From contig JAJDCU010000073.1 of assembly GCA_029260655.1 (NCBI GenBank), positions 59,863 through 123,862 of the forward strand: DNA of 64,000 nt. Direction: 5' to 3'. The stretch comes from Phycisphaeraceae bacterium (GTDB lineage: Bacteria > Planctomycetota > Phycisphaerae > Phycisphaerales > Phycisphaeraceae). A program made the position numbers and the translations under genes. The notes under the pieces were generated by a model. It saw only the letters and a program-made list of their open reading frames with translations. It made no database searches and was not told the DNA's origin. Shown piece by piece: positions 44,202 to 54,122 of this stretch; position 1 is the first letter of the stretch; every line of letters begins with the position of its first letter.

Positions 44202-44540
44202 ATGAAGATCACCACGAAGGAGCACAACGAGTTGATGGTGCTCTCGCTGCGAGGCGAGTTGACCCTGGACGAGGTCGATCAGTTCCGCAAGGCGGTGGTC
44301 GATCGGCTGCACGACAAGGCCCGTGACTTTGTGCTGGACCTGTCGCAGGTCCAATTCATTGATTCCCTGGGGCTTGAGTCGCTGGTCTGGCTTCAGGATC
44401 AGTGCCTGGAGCGGCTGGGCCAGATCCGTTTGGCCGGGTGCTCGGACAACATCAAGACGATCCTTCGGATCACGCGCCTCGACGACCGGTTTGAGGTCCA
44501 CGAACATGCGGACGACGCGATCAGGAGCTTGCAGGCCTAA
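44202..44540 (+). CDS. STAS domain protein (anti-sigma factor antagonist type)
   Basis: A 112-aa single STAS domain. It contains the switch motif FIDSLGLESL, with the conserved serine directly after Asp as in SpoIIAA-type antagonists. It could therefore be controlled by phosphorylation from an RsbW-like kinase. No anti-sigma kinase is adjacent; kinases of the HATPase type elsewhere in the window could be partners but this is not shown. It sits 33 bp after the HD-GYP gene and 3 bp before the GspE-like gene, so it is likely co-expressed. Confidence 0.88.
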   Translation: MKITTKEHNELMVLSLRGELTLDEVDQFRKAVVDRLHDKARDFVLDLSQVQFIDSLGLESLVWLQDQCLERLGQIRLAGCSDNIKTILRITRLDDRFEVHEHADDAIRSLQA

Positions 44541-44543
44541 CCG

Positions 44544-46295
44544 ATGAGCCAGTTGCCATCCAACCCGACGGCCCAGCCGGAGCACGCACATAAGACCGTG
44601 CGCGTGGGGGATCTGCTTGTCGCCAAGGGCCTGGTTACACCCGATCAGATCGACAAGGCGCTGGTGTTTCAGAAGGACCGGGGCCATCAGAAGCTATTGG
44701 GCGAGGTGCTGGTCGAGCTGGAGTACGTGACCGAAGAGCAGGTGATGGAGGCCCTGGCCGAGGCCTACGGCATCCCGTACGTCAAGCTCGACGCCAAGGT
44801 GTCCGACCCCGCCGTCCTGGAGGAGCTCCCCCGTGACTTCCAGGACAAGCAGTGCGTCTTGCCGCTGTTCCTGGTCAACGGTGTGCTCACCATCGCGGTG
44901 CCCGAGCCGGCCAACGTCTTCATCGCCGAGGAAGTCCACCGGCTGACCGGGCACAACGTCCAGCTCGTCGCCTCGACCGCCAGGGACATCCAGTCCACGC
45001 TGTTGGCGCACACCGCAGGCGACCGGGACATGGTCCTCGACGAGATGATCGAGGACATTGAGGAAGAAGACCTCACCGTCGTCGAGCAGCAGATCACCGA
45101 TCTGGCCGACGGCAGCGAAGACTCCGCCAACGAGTCTCCTGTCATCAAGCTGGTCAACTACCTTTTGTTCACCGCGGTCCAGGAAGGCGCCAGCGACATC
45201 CACATCGAGCCGGACGATTCGGCGCTGCGTGTCCGCTACCGCGTGGACGGCCGGCTGTACCCGAAGATGGCGCCCCCACAAAAGATGCTCCCCGCGATTG
45301 TCAGCCGGATCAAGATCCTCTCCAAGCTCGACATCTCCGAGCGGCGGATCCCACAGGACGGCGGGATCAGTATCCGCATCAACAAACGCCCGGTCGACCT
45401 GCGCGTCTCAACCATGCCCGGGAAGTTCGGCGAGAAGGTCGTCATCCGGATCATCGACAAGAAAAACGCGATGACCGGGCTGGACCAACTCGGGTTCTCC
45501 CCGGCGATGTACGAGCAGTTCAGCGGCTTGATCGCCCAGCCCAACGGGATCGTTCTGGTCACCGGCCCGACCGGCAGCGGCAAGTCCACCACCCTCTACG
45601 GCGCGCTGAGGCAGATCAACAACGACACGGTTAACATCAGCACGGTCGAAGACCCCGTCGAGATGAATATCCCGGGGATCAACCAGTTCCAGACAAACGA
45701 GAAGGCGGGCTTCACCTTCGCCGCGGCGCTTCGGTCTCTGCTGCGCCAGGACCCGGACATCGTGATGCTCGGCGAGATCCGGGACCAGGAGACCGCGCGC
45801 ATCGCCACCCAGGCCGCGCTCACCGGGCACCTGGTCCTGTCCACCCTGCACACCAACGACGCCCCCAGCGCGATCACGCGCCTGTTCAACATCGGGGTCG
45901 AGCCCTACCTCGTCGCCGCCAGTGTCCGCGGCGCGCTGGCGCAGCGACTGGTCCGGCGTATCTGTAAGAGTTGCAAGGAGCCGGCCGAGATGACCGATCA
46001 GGTCCGCCGGACGCTTGAACGTATGGGCAGCAGTTCCGATCAGGTCCAGACGATCTACCACGGCGAGGGCTGCAAGGCCTGCCGCAACACCGGGTACGCG
46101 GGCCGCGCCGGGATCTATGAGTTGTTTGTCCCCGATGACGAGGCCCTCGACGCCGTGACACGCGGCGCCAGCCTCCAGGAACTGCGCAAGGTCGCCCTGG
46201 CGTCGGGGTACACCACGCTCCAGCAGGACGGGCTTGAGAAGGTCATGCAGGGCGTCACCACGATCGAGGAACTGGTTAGCGCAACCGCGATCTAG
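44544..46295 (+). CDS. GspE/PilB-family assembly ATPase with MshEN domain
   Basis: A 583-aa ATPase that powers pilus extension or secretion. N-terminal residues ~20-190 form MshEN repeats: VRVGDLLVAKGLVTPDQ... and LLGEVLVELEYVTEEQ..., which fit the c-di-GMP-binding RLGxxLxxxGxxxxxxLxxxLxxQ pattern. The C-terminal motor has VTGPTGSGKSTTLY (Walker A), an Asp box in SDIHIEP, LRQDPDIVMLGEIRDQETARIA (Walker B) and a His box (TGHLVLSTLHTNDA). A tetracysteine zinc site is present (CKSCKEP then CKACRNTG). It is followed by the GspF-like gene. Confidence 0.95.
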   Translation: MSQLPSNPTAQPEHAHKTVRVGDLLVAKGLVTPDQIDKALVFQKDRGHQKLLGEVLVELEYVTEEQVMEALAEAYGIPYVKLDAKVSDPAVLEELPRDFQDKQCVLPLFLVNGVLTIAVPEPANVFIAEEVHRLTGHNVQLVASTARDIQSTLLAHTAGDRDMVLDEMIEDIEEEDLTVVEQQITDLADGSEDSANESPVIKLVNYLLFTAVQEGASDIHIEPDDSALRVRYRVDGRLYPKMAPPQKMLPAIVSRIKILSKLDISERRIPQDGGISIRINKRPVDLRVSTMPGKFGEKVVIRIIDKKNAMTGLDQLGFSPAMYEQFSGLIAQPNGIVLVTGPTGSGKSTTLYGALRQINNDTVNISTVEDPVEMNIPGINQFQTNEKAGFTFAAALRSLLRQDPDIVMLGEIRDQETARIATQAALTGHLVLSTLHTNDAPSAITRLFNIGVEPYLVAASVRGALAQRLVRRICKSCKEPAEMTDQVRRTLERMGSSSDQVQTIYHGEGCKACRNTGYAGRAGIYELFVPDDEALDAVTRGASLQELRKVALASGYTTLQQDGLEKVMQGVTTIEELVSATAI

Positions 46296-46342
46296 CCCGG
46301 CCGATCAGGGCATAGCAAGGCAACGAGCAGACAGGACAACCG

Positions 46343-47563
46343 ATGGCACGTTTCAAGTACAAGGCACGCGACGGCAGAGGTGAGTTAGTCACCGGGGTGC
46401 TCAACGCCACGTCGGTCGAGGATGTCGGCCGGCTCTTGCAGACCGACGGCAAGTTCGTCGTCCAGATAGAGAAGGCCAAGGACGAAGTTAAACGTGACCA
46501 GCCAGTGGCGGCGGGGTCGGGCAAGATCCGCCGGCACGAGGTCATCACCTTCGCACACCAACTCGCGGTCATGGTCGATACCGGCGTCCCGATCAGCGAG
46601 GCCCTGGAATGTGTCGCCCAGCAGAGCGAGAACGAAGCCTTCCGTGCCGTGCTCAAAGATATTTCCGACCAGGTCCAGGCCGGCAACGACCTGTCCTCCG
46701 CGTTGAAGTCACACCCCAAGGTCTTCCCAACGGTGATGACCAGCCTGGTCCGCGCCAGCGAGGTGTCCGGCACGATGGGCAAGATGCTCGACCGCGTATC
46801 GGGCTACCTCTCCAAGGAGATGCAGACGGCTAAGAAGATCCGCGGGGCGCTGACCTACCCGGCTTTCATGCTGGCGATGGTCGTGACCGTGACCACGTTC
46901 CTGTTGATCTTCGTGCTCCCCAAGTTCGCCGGGATCTACCAGGCCCGGGAGACGGCGTTGCCTTTGCCGACCCAACTGCTGATGGGGGTCAGCGACAACC
47001 TGATGACCCACTGGAGCCTGTGGCTGGGCGGGATCATCATGTCGGTCGCCGGCCTGTACTTCGCCGCCGGTACGCCGTCGGGGATGCGCTTCTTCGACTA
47101 CGTGAAATTGCACGCCCCGATCATCGGGTCGTTGTTTAACAAGCTGTACCTCACCCGAAGCTGCCGGACCATGGGCACGATGGTCTCCGCGGGCGTGCCG
47201 ATCCTCGACATGATCGAGATCGTCCGGGAGGTCACCAGCAACGTGCTCTACGAGGACCTCTGGAACGACGCAGACAACCGTCTGCGCCAGGGCTCGCAGC
47301 TCTCCGACTCGCTGTTCGACTCGCCTTTGATCCCGCGCTCGGTTGCGCAGATGGTCTACTCCGGCGAGCGCTCGGGACGGATCGGCGACGTCATGGAGCG
47401 TATCGCCGAGTACACCGAGAACGACTTCGACGAGCAGATCAAGACGACCACCAGCCTGATCGAGCCGATTATGACCGCAGCCATGGGCGGCATCATCGGT
47501 TTCGTCGCGATCGCACTGCTCCTGCCGATCTTCAGCGTCGGCAAGGTCGTCTCCGGCGGGTAA
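46343..47563 (+). CDS. GspF/PilC-family inner-membrane platform protein
   Basis: A 406-aa inner-membrane protein that couples the assembly ATPase to pseudopilin transport. The N-terminus MARFKYKARDGRGELVTGVLNA, the first GspF domain (FAHQLAVMVDTGVPISEALECVA), three membrane segments (residues ~170-250 and ~375-400), and the second GspF domain (YLTRSCRTMGTMVSAGVPILDMIEIVRE; VAQMVYSGERSGRIGDVMERIAEY) match the family. It lies 47 bp after the ATPase gene and closes the pilus/secretion cluster. Confidence 0.95.
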   Translation: MARFKYKARDGRGELVTGVLNATSVEDVGRLLQTDGKFVVQIEKAKDEVKRDQPVAAGSGKIRRHEVITFAHQLAVMVDTGVPISEALECVAQQSENEAFRAVLKDISDQVQAGNDLSSALKSHPKVFPTVMTSLVRASEVSGTMGKMLDRVSGYLSKEMQTAKKIRGALTYPAFMLAMVVTVTTFLLIFVLPKFAGIYQARETALPLPTQLLMGVSDNLMTHWSLWLGGIIMSVAGLYFAAGTPSGMRFFDYVKLHAPIIGSLFNKLYLTRSCRTMGTMVSAGVPILDMIEIVREVTSNVLYEDLWNDADNRLRQGSQLSDSLFDSPLIPRSVAQMVYSGERSGRIGDVMERIAEYTENDFDEQIKTTTSLIEPIMTAAMGGIIGFVAIALLLPIFSVGKVVSGG

Positions 47564-47659
47564 GCACCCGCCCGCCCGCTTCACGCCTCGACACCAGCCC
47601 ATTGGCGGTCCGCTGTCACAACCTACTGGTTGATCGCGGCCCGCGTCCCCGTTACCGTC

Positions 47660-49141
47660 ATGCCACGCCGGACACGTTTAACCTGTCCTGTCCCCGGCGA
47701 CGAGGGCGCGCATTTGCTTGAGCATCTCTCCGACTTCAACTCATGGTTCAACGGTATCGCGTGGGGCCCGGCCCTGATCGTGCTGCTAGTCGGCGGCGGC
47801 CTGGTGTTGATGTGCTTCTCACGCCTGCTGCCGTTCACCGGCTTCACACACGCCCTGCGGCTGACGCTCGGGCGGTACCACCATCCCGGAGACGAAAACG
47901 ACCCCGGCCAGATCAGCCACTTCAAGGCCCTGTGCAACGCGCTCGCCGCGACCGTCGGGCTGGGCAACATCGCCGGCGTCGCGGTCGCCATCAATCAAGG
48001 CGGGCCCGGCGCGGTCTTCTGGATGTGGGTCACCGCGCTGATCGGGATGAACACCAAGTTTTTCGAGTGTTCGCTGGCCGTGATGTTCCGCGGCCGGGAC
48101 CACACCGGGCAGGTCCAGGGCGGGCCGATGTACGTCATCGATAACGCGCTGCCCCGCATCTTCAAACCCCTGGCTATTCTTTTTGCTGTCTGCGGACTCG
48201 TCGGCACCACCGCGATCTTTACCGCCAATCAGACCACCGCATTCATACACGACGTCTGGGCCAAGCCCATCGTCTCCGACGCAATCTGGCTGGGTATGCC
48301 GCGCGACAAGGTGCTGATCGGGATCGCGTTGGCCGTACTCATCACCTACGTCCTGCTTGGCGGACTCAAACGCCTGGCACACTGGACCTCCGCCATGGTC
48401 CCGGTGATGTGTGTGTTCTACATCGTCGGCGCACTCGCCGCACTCGCACTGAAATTTGACGCCATACCCGACGCCTTCACCAGCATCTTTACACAGGCCT
48501 TCTCGCCCACCGCCGCCGTCGGCGGAGTCGAGGGCGGACTCGTCGCCGTCCTCATCACCGGCGTAAAACGCGCCGCGTTCTCCAACGAAGCCGGCATCGG
48601 CACCGCGCCCATGGCACACTCCAACGCCAAAACCACCGAGCCCATCAGCGAGGGCCTGGTCGCCATGCTCGGGCCCATGATCGACACGCTCATCGTCTGC
48701 ACCATGACCGCCCTGGTCATCCTCGTCTTCGTACCTCCCCAGGATTTCTCCCAGTACAACAAGATCCTCCTCACCAACCACGCCTTCACCCAGGCCTTCG
48801 GCCAATGGGGCACTCACACCCTCGGCATCGCCGTCGCACTCTTCGGCTTCTCCACCATGGTCGGCATGGCTAACTACAACTCAAAGTGTTTCAACTACCT
48901 CGTCCGCGACCACTTGGGAGCCGTCGGCCAAAAAATCTTCCTCGCATGGTTCGCACTCACCCTCATCTTCGGCGCAGCACTCCCGTCCGACGACATGATC
49001 AACCTCGTCGATTCCGCCTACGCACTCATGGCCATCCCCACCATGATAAGCACCCTCCTGCTCGCCCCCCGCGTTACCAGAGCCCTGCGCGAATACAAAC
49101 GCAAACACTTCGGGAAGGCGTCACACACCACATCTGATTGA
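47660..49141 (+). CDS. AGCS-family sodium:alanine/amino acid symporter
   Basis: A ~493-aa multi-pass membrane protein of the alanine/glycine:cation symporter family. Characteristic parts are ATVGLGNIAGVAVAINQGGPGAVFWMWVTALIGMNTKFFECSLAV, FRGRD...VQGGPMYVI, and GVKRAAFSNEAGIGTAPMAHSNAKTTEPISEGLVAMLGPMIDTLIVC. The start is uncertain: ATG 47660 or a TTG at 47714, which is closer to family length. It imports amino acids with Na+. It converges with the topoisomerase B gene downstream; a small hairpin (about 49160-49175) lies between them. Confidence 0.9.
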   Translation: MPRRTRLTCPVPGDEGAHLLEHLSDFNSWFNGIAWGPALIVLLVGGGLVLMCFSRLLPFTGFTHALRLTLGRYHHPGDENDPGQISHFKALCNALAATVGLGNIAGVAVAINQGGPGAVFWMWVTALIGMNTKFFECSLAVMFRGRDHTGQVQGGPMYVIDNALPRIFKPLAILFAVCGLVGTTAIFTANQTTAFIHDVWAKPIVSDAIWLGMPRDKVLIGIALAVLITYVLLGGLKRLAHWTSAMVPVMCVFYIVGALAALALKFDAIPDAFTSIFTQAFSPTAAVGGVEGGLVAVLITGVKRAAFSNEAGIGTAPMAHSNAKTTEPISEGLVAMLGPMIDTLIVCTMTALVILVFVPPQDFSQYNKILLTNHAFTQAFGQWGTHTLGIAVALFGFSTMVGMANYNSKCFNYLVRDHLGAVGQKIFLAWFALTLIFGAALPSDDMINLVDSAYALMAIPTMISTLLLAPRVTRALREYKRKHFGKASHTTSD

Positions 49142-49211
49142 TTATTTAATCTGCGAAGCGCCGCGACTTGTCGCGTCTGTGTTATCGCACCTGTGATGCC
49201 GAGCCGAACCC

Positions 49212-51125
49212 TTAAACATCCAGCTCCTGCGCCTCGTCCGCGCGGTCCATGATGAAATTGAAGCGGGCGCTTGGGTCCTTGCCCATCAGGTCGCTCATCA
49301 CCCGGTCGGTTTCCAGCTTGAGTAAATCAGTAACTTCTACCCGCAGCAGCCGGCGGGTCTTGGGGTCCAGCGTGGTCTGCCACAGGACCTTGGGCATCAT
49401 CTCGCCCAGGCCCTTGAAGCGGGTGATGTCGGCTTTCGCGCTGTTCTTGCCGTGCTTCTTCAAGATCGCATCGCGGTCGGCGTCGTCCCCGGCCCAGTAG
49501 GTCTCCTTGCCGATGTCGATCCGGTAAAGCGGCGGCACGGCGAGAAACACCTTGCCCTCGCGGATCAGCTCCGGCAGGTGGCGGTAGAAGAACGTCAGCA
49601 GCAGCGTCGTGATGTGGTGCCCATCAGAGTCGGCGTCGGCGAGCAGGATGACCCGCTGGTAGCGCAGCCTGGACACATTGTCGTCCCTGCCCACGACGCA
49701 GCCCATGGCGGTGAGCAGGTCGGTCAGCTCCTTATTTTCCAGCACCTTCGCAGGCGTCGCGGTCTGCGTGTTCAAGACTTTCCCTCGCAGCGGGAGGATC
49801 GCCTGGCAGGTGCGGTCCCGGCCCTGCTTGGCGCTGCCCCCGGCCGAATCGCCTTCGACGATGAACAGCTCGGAGTTGTGCCGGTTGTTGCTCGTGCAGT
49901 CGCTGAGCTTGCCCGGGAGTGTCAAACGGTTGGTGGTAGCGCTCTTGCGTGTGATGGACGACGCCGCCGCACGCGACGCTTCTCGGGCCCTGGCCGACAG
50001 GATGATCCGCGCCACGATCGACTCGGCGACGCTCTGGTTGTGGTTCAGCCAGTGCTCTAGCGCCGGGCGCACCGCGGCGTCGATCGCCGCGACCAGTTCG
50101 GGGTTGTTCAGCCGGTCCTTGGTCTGGCCCTGGAATTGCGGGTCCTGGATGAACACGCTCAGGACCACGACCAACCCCTCGCGGATATCCTCGTGTGTCA
50201 GCTTCACGCCGCGCGGCGTCAGGCTGTGCGTATCGATGTAGTTGCGGACCGCCTTGGTCAGCCCGGCCCGCAGGCCGTTCTCGTGTGTCCCGCCCGACCC
50301 GGTAGGGATCCCGTTGACGTAGCTGCGCAGATGTTCATCGGTCGACTCGGTCCAGCGCAGCACGGCCTCGATCCGTGTGCCGTTGTCTTTGTCAAGCGAG
50401 AACACCGCGTCGTTGATCGGCCGGGCGTGGCGATCCTTGACGATCTTGTCAAGATACTGAGCGATCCCCTCCTTGTGCTGGAACGTCTGCCTCTTGCCGT
50501 TCGCCTGATCGTCGAACGCGATCTTCACGCCCTTGTGCAGGTAGCTGGCGACCTCGAGCCGATCGCTGATCATCTCGGCGTTGAACTCGGTCTTGGGAAA
50601 GATCGTCGGGTCGGGGTGGAACGTGATCGTCGTCCCGCTGCCCCGCGCTACGCCCAGCTTCTTGATTTTCCCCTGCGCGCTGCCGCGCTTAAAGACCATC
50701 CGCCATTCCTTGCCGTCGCGCTTGACGGTGGCGGTCAATTCCTTGGATAGCGCGTTGACGACCGACGCCCCCACGCCGTGCAAGCCCCCAGCGGTCTTGT
50801 AGTTGCCCTCATCGAACTTCCCGCCGGCGTGCAGCGTGCAGAGGATGATCTCAAGCGCCGGCTTCTTGTGCTTGGGGTGGATGTCCACCGGGATGCCGCG
50901 GCCGTTGTCACTGATGGTGACGGTCTTGCCGTCCTTATGAAGCGTCACGCCGATCTCGCTGGCGTGCCCGTTCATCGCCTCGTCGATCGCGTTGTCCAAG
51001 ACCTCCCAGACAAGATGATGCAGCCCCGTGGCGCCAACCCCGCCGATATACATCCCCGGCCGCTTACGAACCGGGTCCAGGCCTTCGAGTACCGTGATGT
51101 CTTTGGCGGTGTAAGTAGCGGTCAT
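49212..51125 (-). CDS. Type IIA DNA topoisomerase subunit B (GyrB/ParE family)
   Basis: A 637-aa ATPase/TOPRIM subunit. GHKL ATPase motifs include ISDNGRGIPVDIHP and GGLHGVGASVVNALS. TOPRIM motifs are FIVEGDSAGGSAKQGRD and LLADADSDGHHI, plus FKGLGEMMPKVLWQTTLDP. The length and the absence of the long GyrB insert fit short GyrB or ParE. I give no symbol because gyrase and topoisomerase IV cannot be separated safely from sequence alone. It overlaps the YhcH-like gene by 4 bp, the third gene in an A-YhcH-B order. Confidence 0.95.
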   Translation of the reverse strand: MTATYTAKDITVLEGLDPVRKRPGMYIGGVGATGLHHLVWEVLDNAIDEAMNGHASEIGVTLHKDGKTVTISDNGRGIPVDIHPKHKKPALEIILCTLHAGGKFDEGNYKTAGGLHGVGASVVNALSKELTATVKRDGKEWRMVFKRGSAQGKIKKLGVARGSGTTITFHPDPTIFPKTEFNAEMISDRLEVASYLHKGVKIAFDDQANGKRQTFQHKEGIAQYLDKIVKDRHARPINDAVFSLDKDNGTRIEAVLRWTESTDEHLRSYVNGIPTGSGGTHENGLRAGLTKAVRNYIDTHSLTPRGVKLTHEDIREGLVVVLSVFIQDPQFQGQTKDRLNNPELVAAIDAAVRPALEHWLNHNQSVAESIVARIILSARAREASRAAASSITRKSATTNRLTLPGKLSDCTSNNRHNSELFIVEGDSAGGSAKQGRDRTCQAILPLRGKVLNTQTATPAKVLENKELTDLLTAMGCVVGRDDNVSRLRYQRVILLADADSDGHHITTLLLTFFYRHLPELIREGKVFLAVPPLYRIDIGKETYWAGDDADRDAILKKHGKNSAKADITRFKGLGEMMPKVLWQTTLDPKTRRLLRVEVTDLLKLETDRVMSDLMGKDPSARFNFIMDRADEAQELDV

Positions 51126-51577
51126 CCGTTCACCCGGACTTTCACGACGACTTTACGGACCCGGGCTGGGTCACCGTCGGCGATGCAGGGCATGTGCGCG
51201 TCCTGCGGCATGAACACCGCGAAAGTCCCCGCCGGGACTTGGAGCATCACACCGCCGCCGGTGAAGAACGCGGCATCGGTTTCGGGGTCATAGGCTTGTG
51301 CCTCGGTCACCTCATCGAGCGGCGCATACCCCATCCGCTCACTTCCCGTCACGACGTACTGCACATCCGCATATGTGCGGTGTGCCTCGAACCGGCCCTG
51401 GTCGATCGGCTTGCTTGTGTACGCTTCGACATTCACAAACAGGTTGTCGCCATCAAGCGCGTGGCTGCCTACCGGATCGGTCGCGGGCCGGCCGCTGCGC
51501 AGGTACGCAAACGCCTGCGCGAACCCGGGGCCGAGGTTCTCATAGAAGCCCGCGTTGTCGAGTGTGTCGATGATCAT
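51122..51577 (-). CDS. YhcH/YjgK/YiaL (DUF386) family protein
   Basis: A 151-aa cupin-like protein of the YhcH/YjgK/YiaL family: [40 protein letters not shown] with the HRxYxDVQ segment, and [18 protein letters not shown] with the metal-ligand His/Asp pattern. Members are linked with sialic acid and other sugar metabolism. The gene overlaps the topoisomerase A gene by 4 bp and the B gene by 4 bp, which is unexpected: a sugar-related protein sits between the two topoisomerase subunits in a translationally coupled row. Confidence 0.9.
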   Translation of the reverse strand: MIIDTLDNAGFYENLGPGFAQAFAYLRSGRPATDPVGSHALDGDNLFVNVEAYTSKPIDQGRFEAHRTYADVQYVVTGSERMGYAPLDEVTEAQAYDPETDAAFFTGGGVMLQVPAGTFAVFMPQDAHMPCIADGDPARVRKVVVKVRVNG

Positions 51578-53997
51578 TCGTCCTCATCCAAGAGTATCGG
51601 CATCTGTGGCGGGTCGGGGACGATCTTTGCGATCCGGCCGTTCTTCTGGATCTCCGTGCCCTTGCCGCCTCGGCCGGTGGTCTTGTATTTGGCGGTGCTG
51701 ACGGTCTTCTTTGCGCCGCGGTTGGTCTCGACGTTTAATAGATCACGGTCCCCGGTCGAGGCCTTGAAACCAAGCAGGCGGTCGTCCTTGCCGAGCTTGA
51801 CGAGTAACACGCCCTTGCCCGGGCCGGAGAGGTAATTGACCTCGTCGACGGGGCAGACCATCGCCCGGCATTGCTGGCTGATGGCGAGCAGTGTTTCGTC
51901 GCCGTGGATCTTCTCGACGCCGACAACCCGTGCGCCCTTGGCGGGCCTTGCATATTTCCTGCCGCTGCGCGTGCTGGGCTCGACAAATGATTCCATCCCG
52001 AAGCGCAGCGCGTACCCGTCGCTGGTCGCGGCCACCGCGTGGGTCGCGGGGCAGAGGTCCGGCTTCTTGGGGTCCTCGGCGATGTCGCTGATCGCTCGCG
52101 GGTCCATGGAGTAGGCCGCGACGATCCGCTCGCCGTCCTTGAGCTTGAAGAGTTTCTGGATCGGCTCGCCGTAGCCCGTGGTCGCCGGCAGGTCGATGAT
52201 CCGGCATGTGTAGGCCGCGCCGAAGGAAGAAAAGAACACGATCGTCGCCCGGGTCGAGCCGGCCTCGCATGCCAGGACCCGGTCGCCCTCGCGCAGCCGG
52301 GTGTTCGCCGGGTCTTTGATTTCCTTTTGCCGTTTGACCCATCCGTCTGCGGTGACCAGCACGTGGGCGTCTTCGGCGACAATGAAGTCCTCGGCGCTGA
52401 ACTCGGGCTCATCTTCCGGCGCTTCGATCACGGTCAGGCGCTTGTCGGTCTTGGCGTAGTCCTTGCGTATCTGCTCGACCTCGCCGCGCACGATCTCCCA
52501 GCGCCCGGCGGCGTCTTTCTCGGCGAGCAGCTTCTTGATCTGACGCATCCGGGTCTTCTTTTCTTTCAGCTCCGCCAGGACGACGTTGATCTCCAGCTTC
52601 GCCAGCCGGTACAGCTTCAGCTCCAGGACCGCGTCGGTCTGTTCGGTATCGAGCTGCTTGAACTTCGCCATGATTCTTTTGGCGGCGTCCGCCTTCCCGT
52701 CCGAGGCGCGGATGATCTTGATGATCTGATCAAGCGCATCGAAGACGATCGCGAAACCTTCGAGGATATGGGCGCGCTTGCTCAGCGCCGCCAGCTCGTG
52801 TTCGAGCCGTTTGGTCACGACCTCCAGGCGGAAGTGCAGGAAGTGCCAGAGTATCTCCTTGAGCCCAAGTTTCTCGGGCCGGCCGACCTCCGGGTTCTCC
52901 GTCGGGACCAGGCAGGTGAGGTTGACGTTGAAGTTGGTTTGCAGCGCCGTGTGCTTGAACAGGTAGGCCATCACCTTCTGCTCGTCGGCGTCCTTTTTTA
53001 GCTCCAACTCGATCCGCACGTCGTCGGTCGAGACGTCGCGGATGTCCAGCAGCAGCGGCATCTTCCGGCCGATCACGACCTGGGCGATCTGCTCGACGAG
53101 CTGGGCCTTGTTGACCGTGTAGGGGATGCTCTTGATGTACAGCGTCTTGGCGCCGCGGGTGGACGGGCCCTTGGACCAGGTGCCGCGGAGTTTCACGGCC
53201 CCACCGCCGGTCTTGTAGATGTCGCGCAGCTCGTCGCGGGTATTGAGTATCTGCCCGCCGGTGGGGAAGTCCGGGCCCTTGACGGTGCGCGCCAGCTGTG
53301 CGGAAGTCAGCTCGGGGTCATCGATCAGGCGGATCAGCGCCTGGCAGACCTCGTCGAGGCTGTGCGGTGGGATGTTGGTGGCCATACCCACGGCGATCCC
53401 GGTCGCGCCGTTCAGCAGCATGTTCGGGAGCCTGGTGGGCAGGACGACCGGTTCGGTTTTCGTTCCGTCATAGTTTGGCCGGTAGTGGACGGTGCCGTGG
53501 GCGATGTCGGTGAGGACTTCGCCGGCGGCGGGGGTGAGCCGGCACTCGGTGTAGCGCATGGCCGCGGCGGTGTCGCCGTCGAGCGACCCGAAGTTGCCCG
53601 AGCCATCAATTAAAGGCACGCGGAGGCTAAACGGCTGTGCCATGCGTACCAGCGCGTCGTAGATCGACGAATCCCCGTGGGGGTGGTACGAACCCATGAC
53701 GTCGCCGACGACCTTGGCGCACTTGCGGTGCTTGTTGTCTGCGGTGAGTCGGTTTTGCCACATCGTAAAGAGGATGCGGCGCTGGACGGGTTTGAGCCCG
53801 TCGCGGACATCGGGCAGGGCCCGGCTGGTGATGACCGACAGGGCGTAGTTGAGGTATCGGCTCTGCGCGGCCTCGTGCAGGGCGATGCTGTCGCCTGATG
53901 AGTCGTCGTCCAGCACGCCGACACCCCCGCCGCCGGACCCGTTGCCGGGTGAGTCGAACAGGCCGGATTCTTTCTTTTTGCCGCGTCGTTTCGCCAA
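51574..53997 (-). CDS. Type IIA DNA topoisomerase subunit A (GyrA/ParC family)
   Basis: An 807-aa cleavage subunit. A basic/glycine-rich N-terminal tail precedes [29 protein letters not shown], the quinolone region [18 protein letters not shown], and the catalytic Tyr in [10 protein letters not shown]. The C-terminal beta-pinwheel region has no clear GyrA box at its start; a GRGGKGTEI sequence lies only near the C-terminus. This makes gyrase against topoisomerase IV undecided. It is first in the A-YhcH-B operon. The gene faces ruvC divergently, with 125 bp between. Confidence 0.95.
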   Translation of the reverse strand: MAKRRGKKKESGLFDSPGNGSGGGGVGVLDDDSSGDSIALHEAAQSRYLNYALSVITSRALPDVRDGLKPVQRRILFTMWQNRLTADNKHRKCAKVVGDVMGSYHPHGDSSIYDALVRMAQPFSLRVPLIDGSGNFGSLDGDTAAAMRYTECRLTPAAGEVLTDIAHGTVHYRPNYDGTKTEPVVLPTRLPNMLLNGATGIAVGMATNIPPHSLDEVCQALIRLIDDPELTSAQLARTVKGPDFPTGGQILNTRDELRDIYKTGGGAVKLRGTWSKGPSTRGAKTLYIKSIPYTVNKAQLVEQIAQVVIGRKMPLLLDIRDVSTDDVRIELELKKDADEQKVMAYLFKHTALQTNFNVNLTCLVPTENPEVGRPEKLGLKEILWHFLHFRLEVVTKRLEHELAALSKRAHILEGFAIVFDALDQIIKIIRASDGKADAAKRIMAKFKQLDTEQTDAVLELKLYRLAKLEINVVLAELKEKKTRMRQIKKLLAEKDAAGRWEIVRGEVEQIRKDYAKTDKRLTVIEAPEDEPEFSAEDFIVAEDAHVLVTADGWVKRQKEIKDPANTRLREGDRVLACEAGSTRATIVFFSSFGAAYTCRIIDLPATTGYGEPIQKLFKLKDGERIVAAYSMDPRAISDIAEDPKKPDLCPATHAVAATSDGYALRFGMESFVEPSTRSGRKYARPAKGARVVGVEKIHGDETLLAISQQCRAMVCPVDEVNYLSGPGKGVLLVKLGKDDRLLGFKASTGDRDLLNVETNRGAKKTVSTAKYKTTGRGGKGTEIQKNGRIAKIVPDPPQMPILLDEDE

Positions 53998-54122
53998 ACG
54001 GGCCCTCCATGGCCGGGGGGGAGAGTCTTACGGCCGGCGGCACACGATCCCCGCCTTAGCCGGGAGCAACATACGTAACATCGGCTTCGCCGACAAGCGT
54101 TCCGTGGCGTATCCTATTGTCT

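Noticed and set aside
47819..48817. A 332-aa antisense frame within the AGCS symporter
   Set aside because: Glycine/aspartate-rich with no family signature; the plus-strand symporter is unmistakable.
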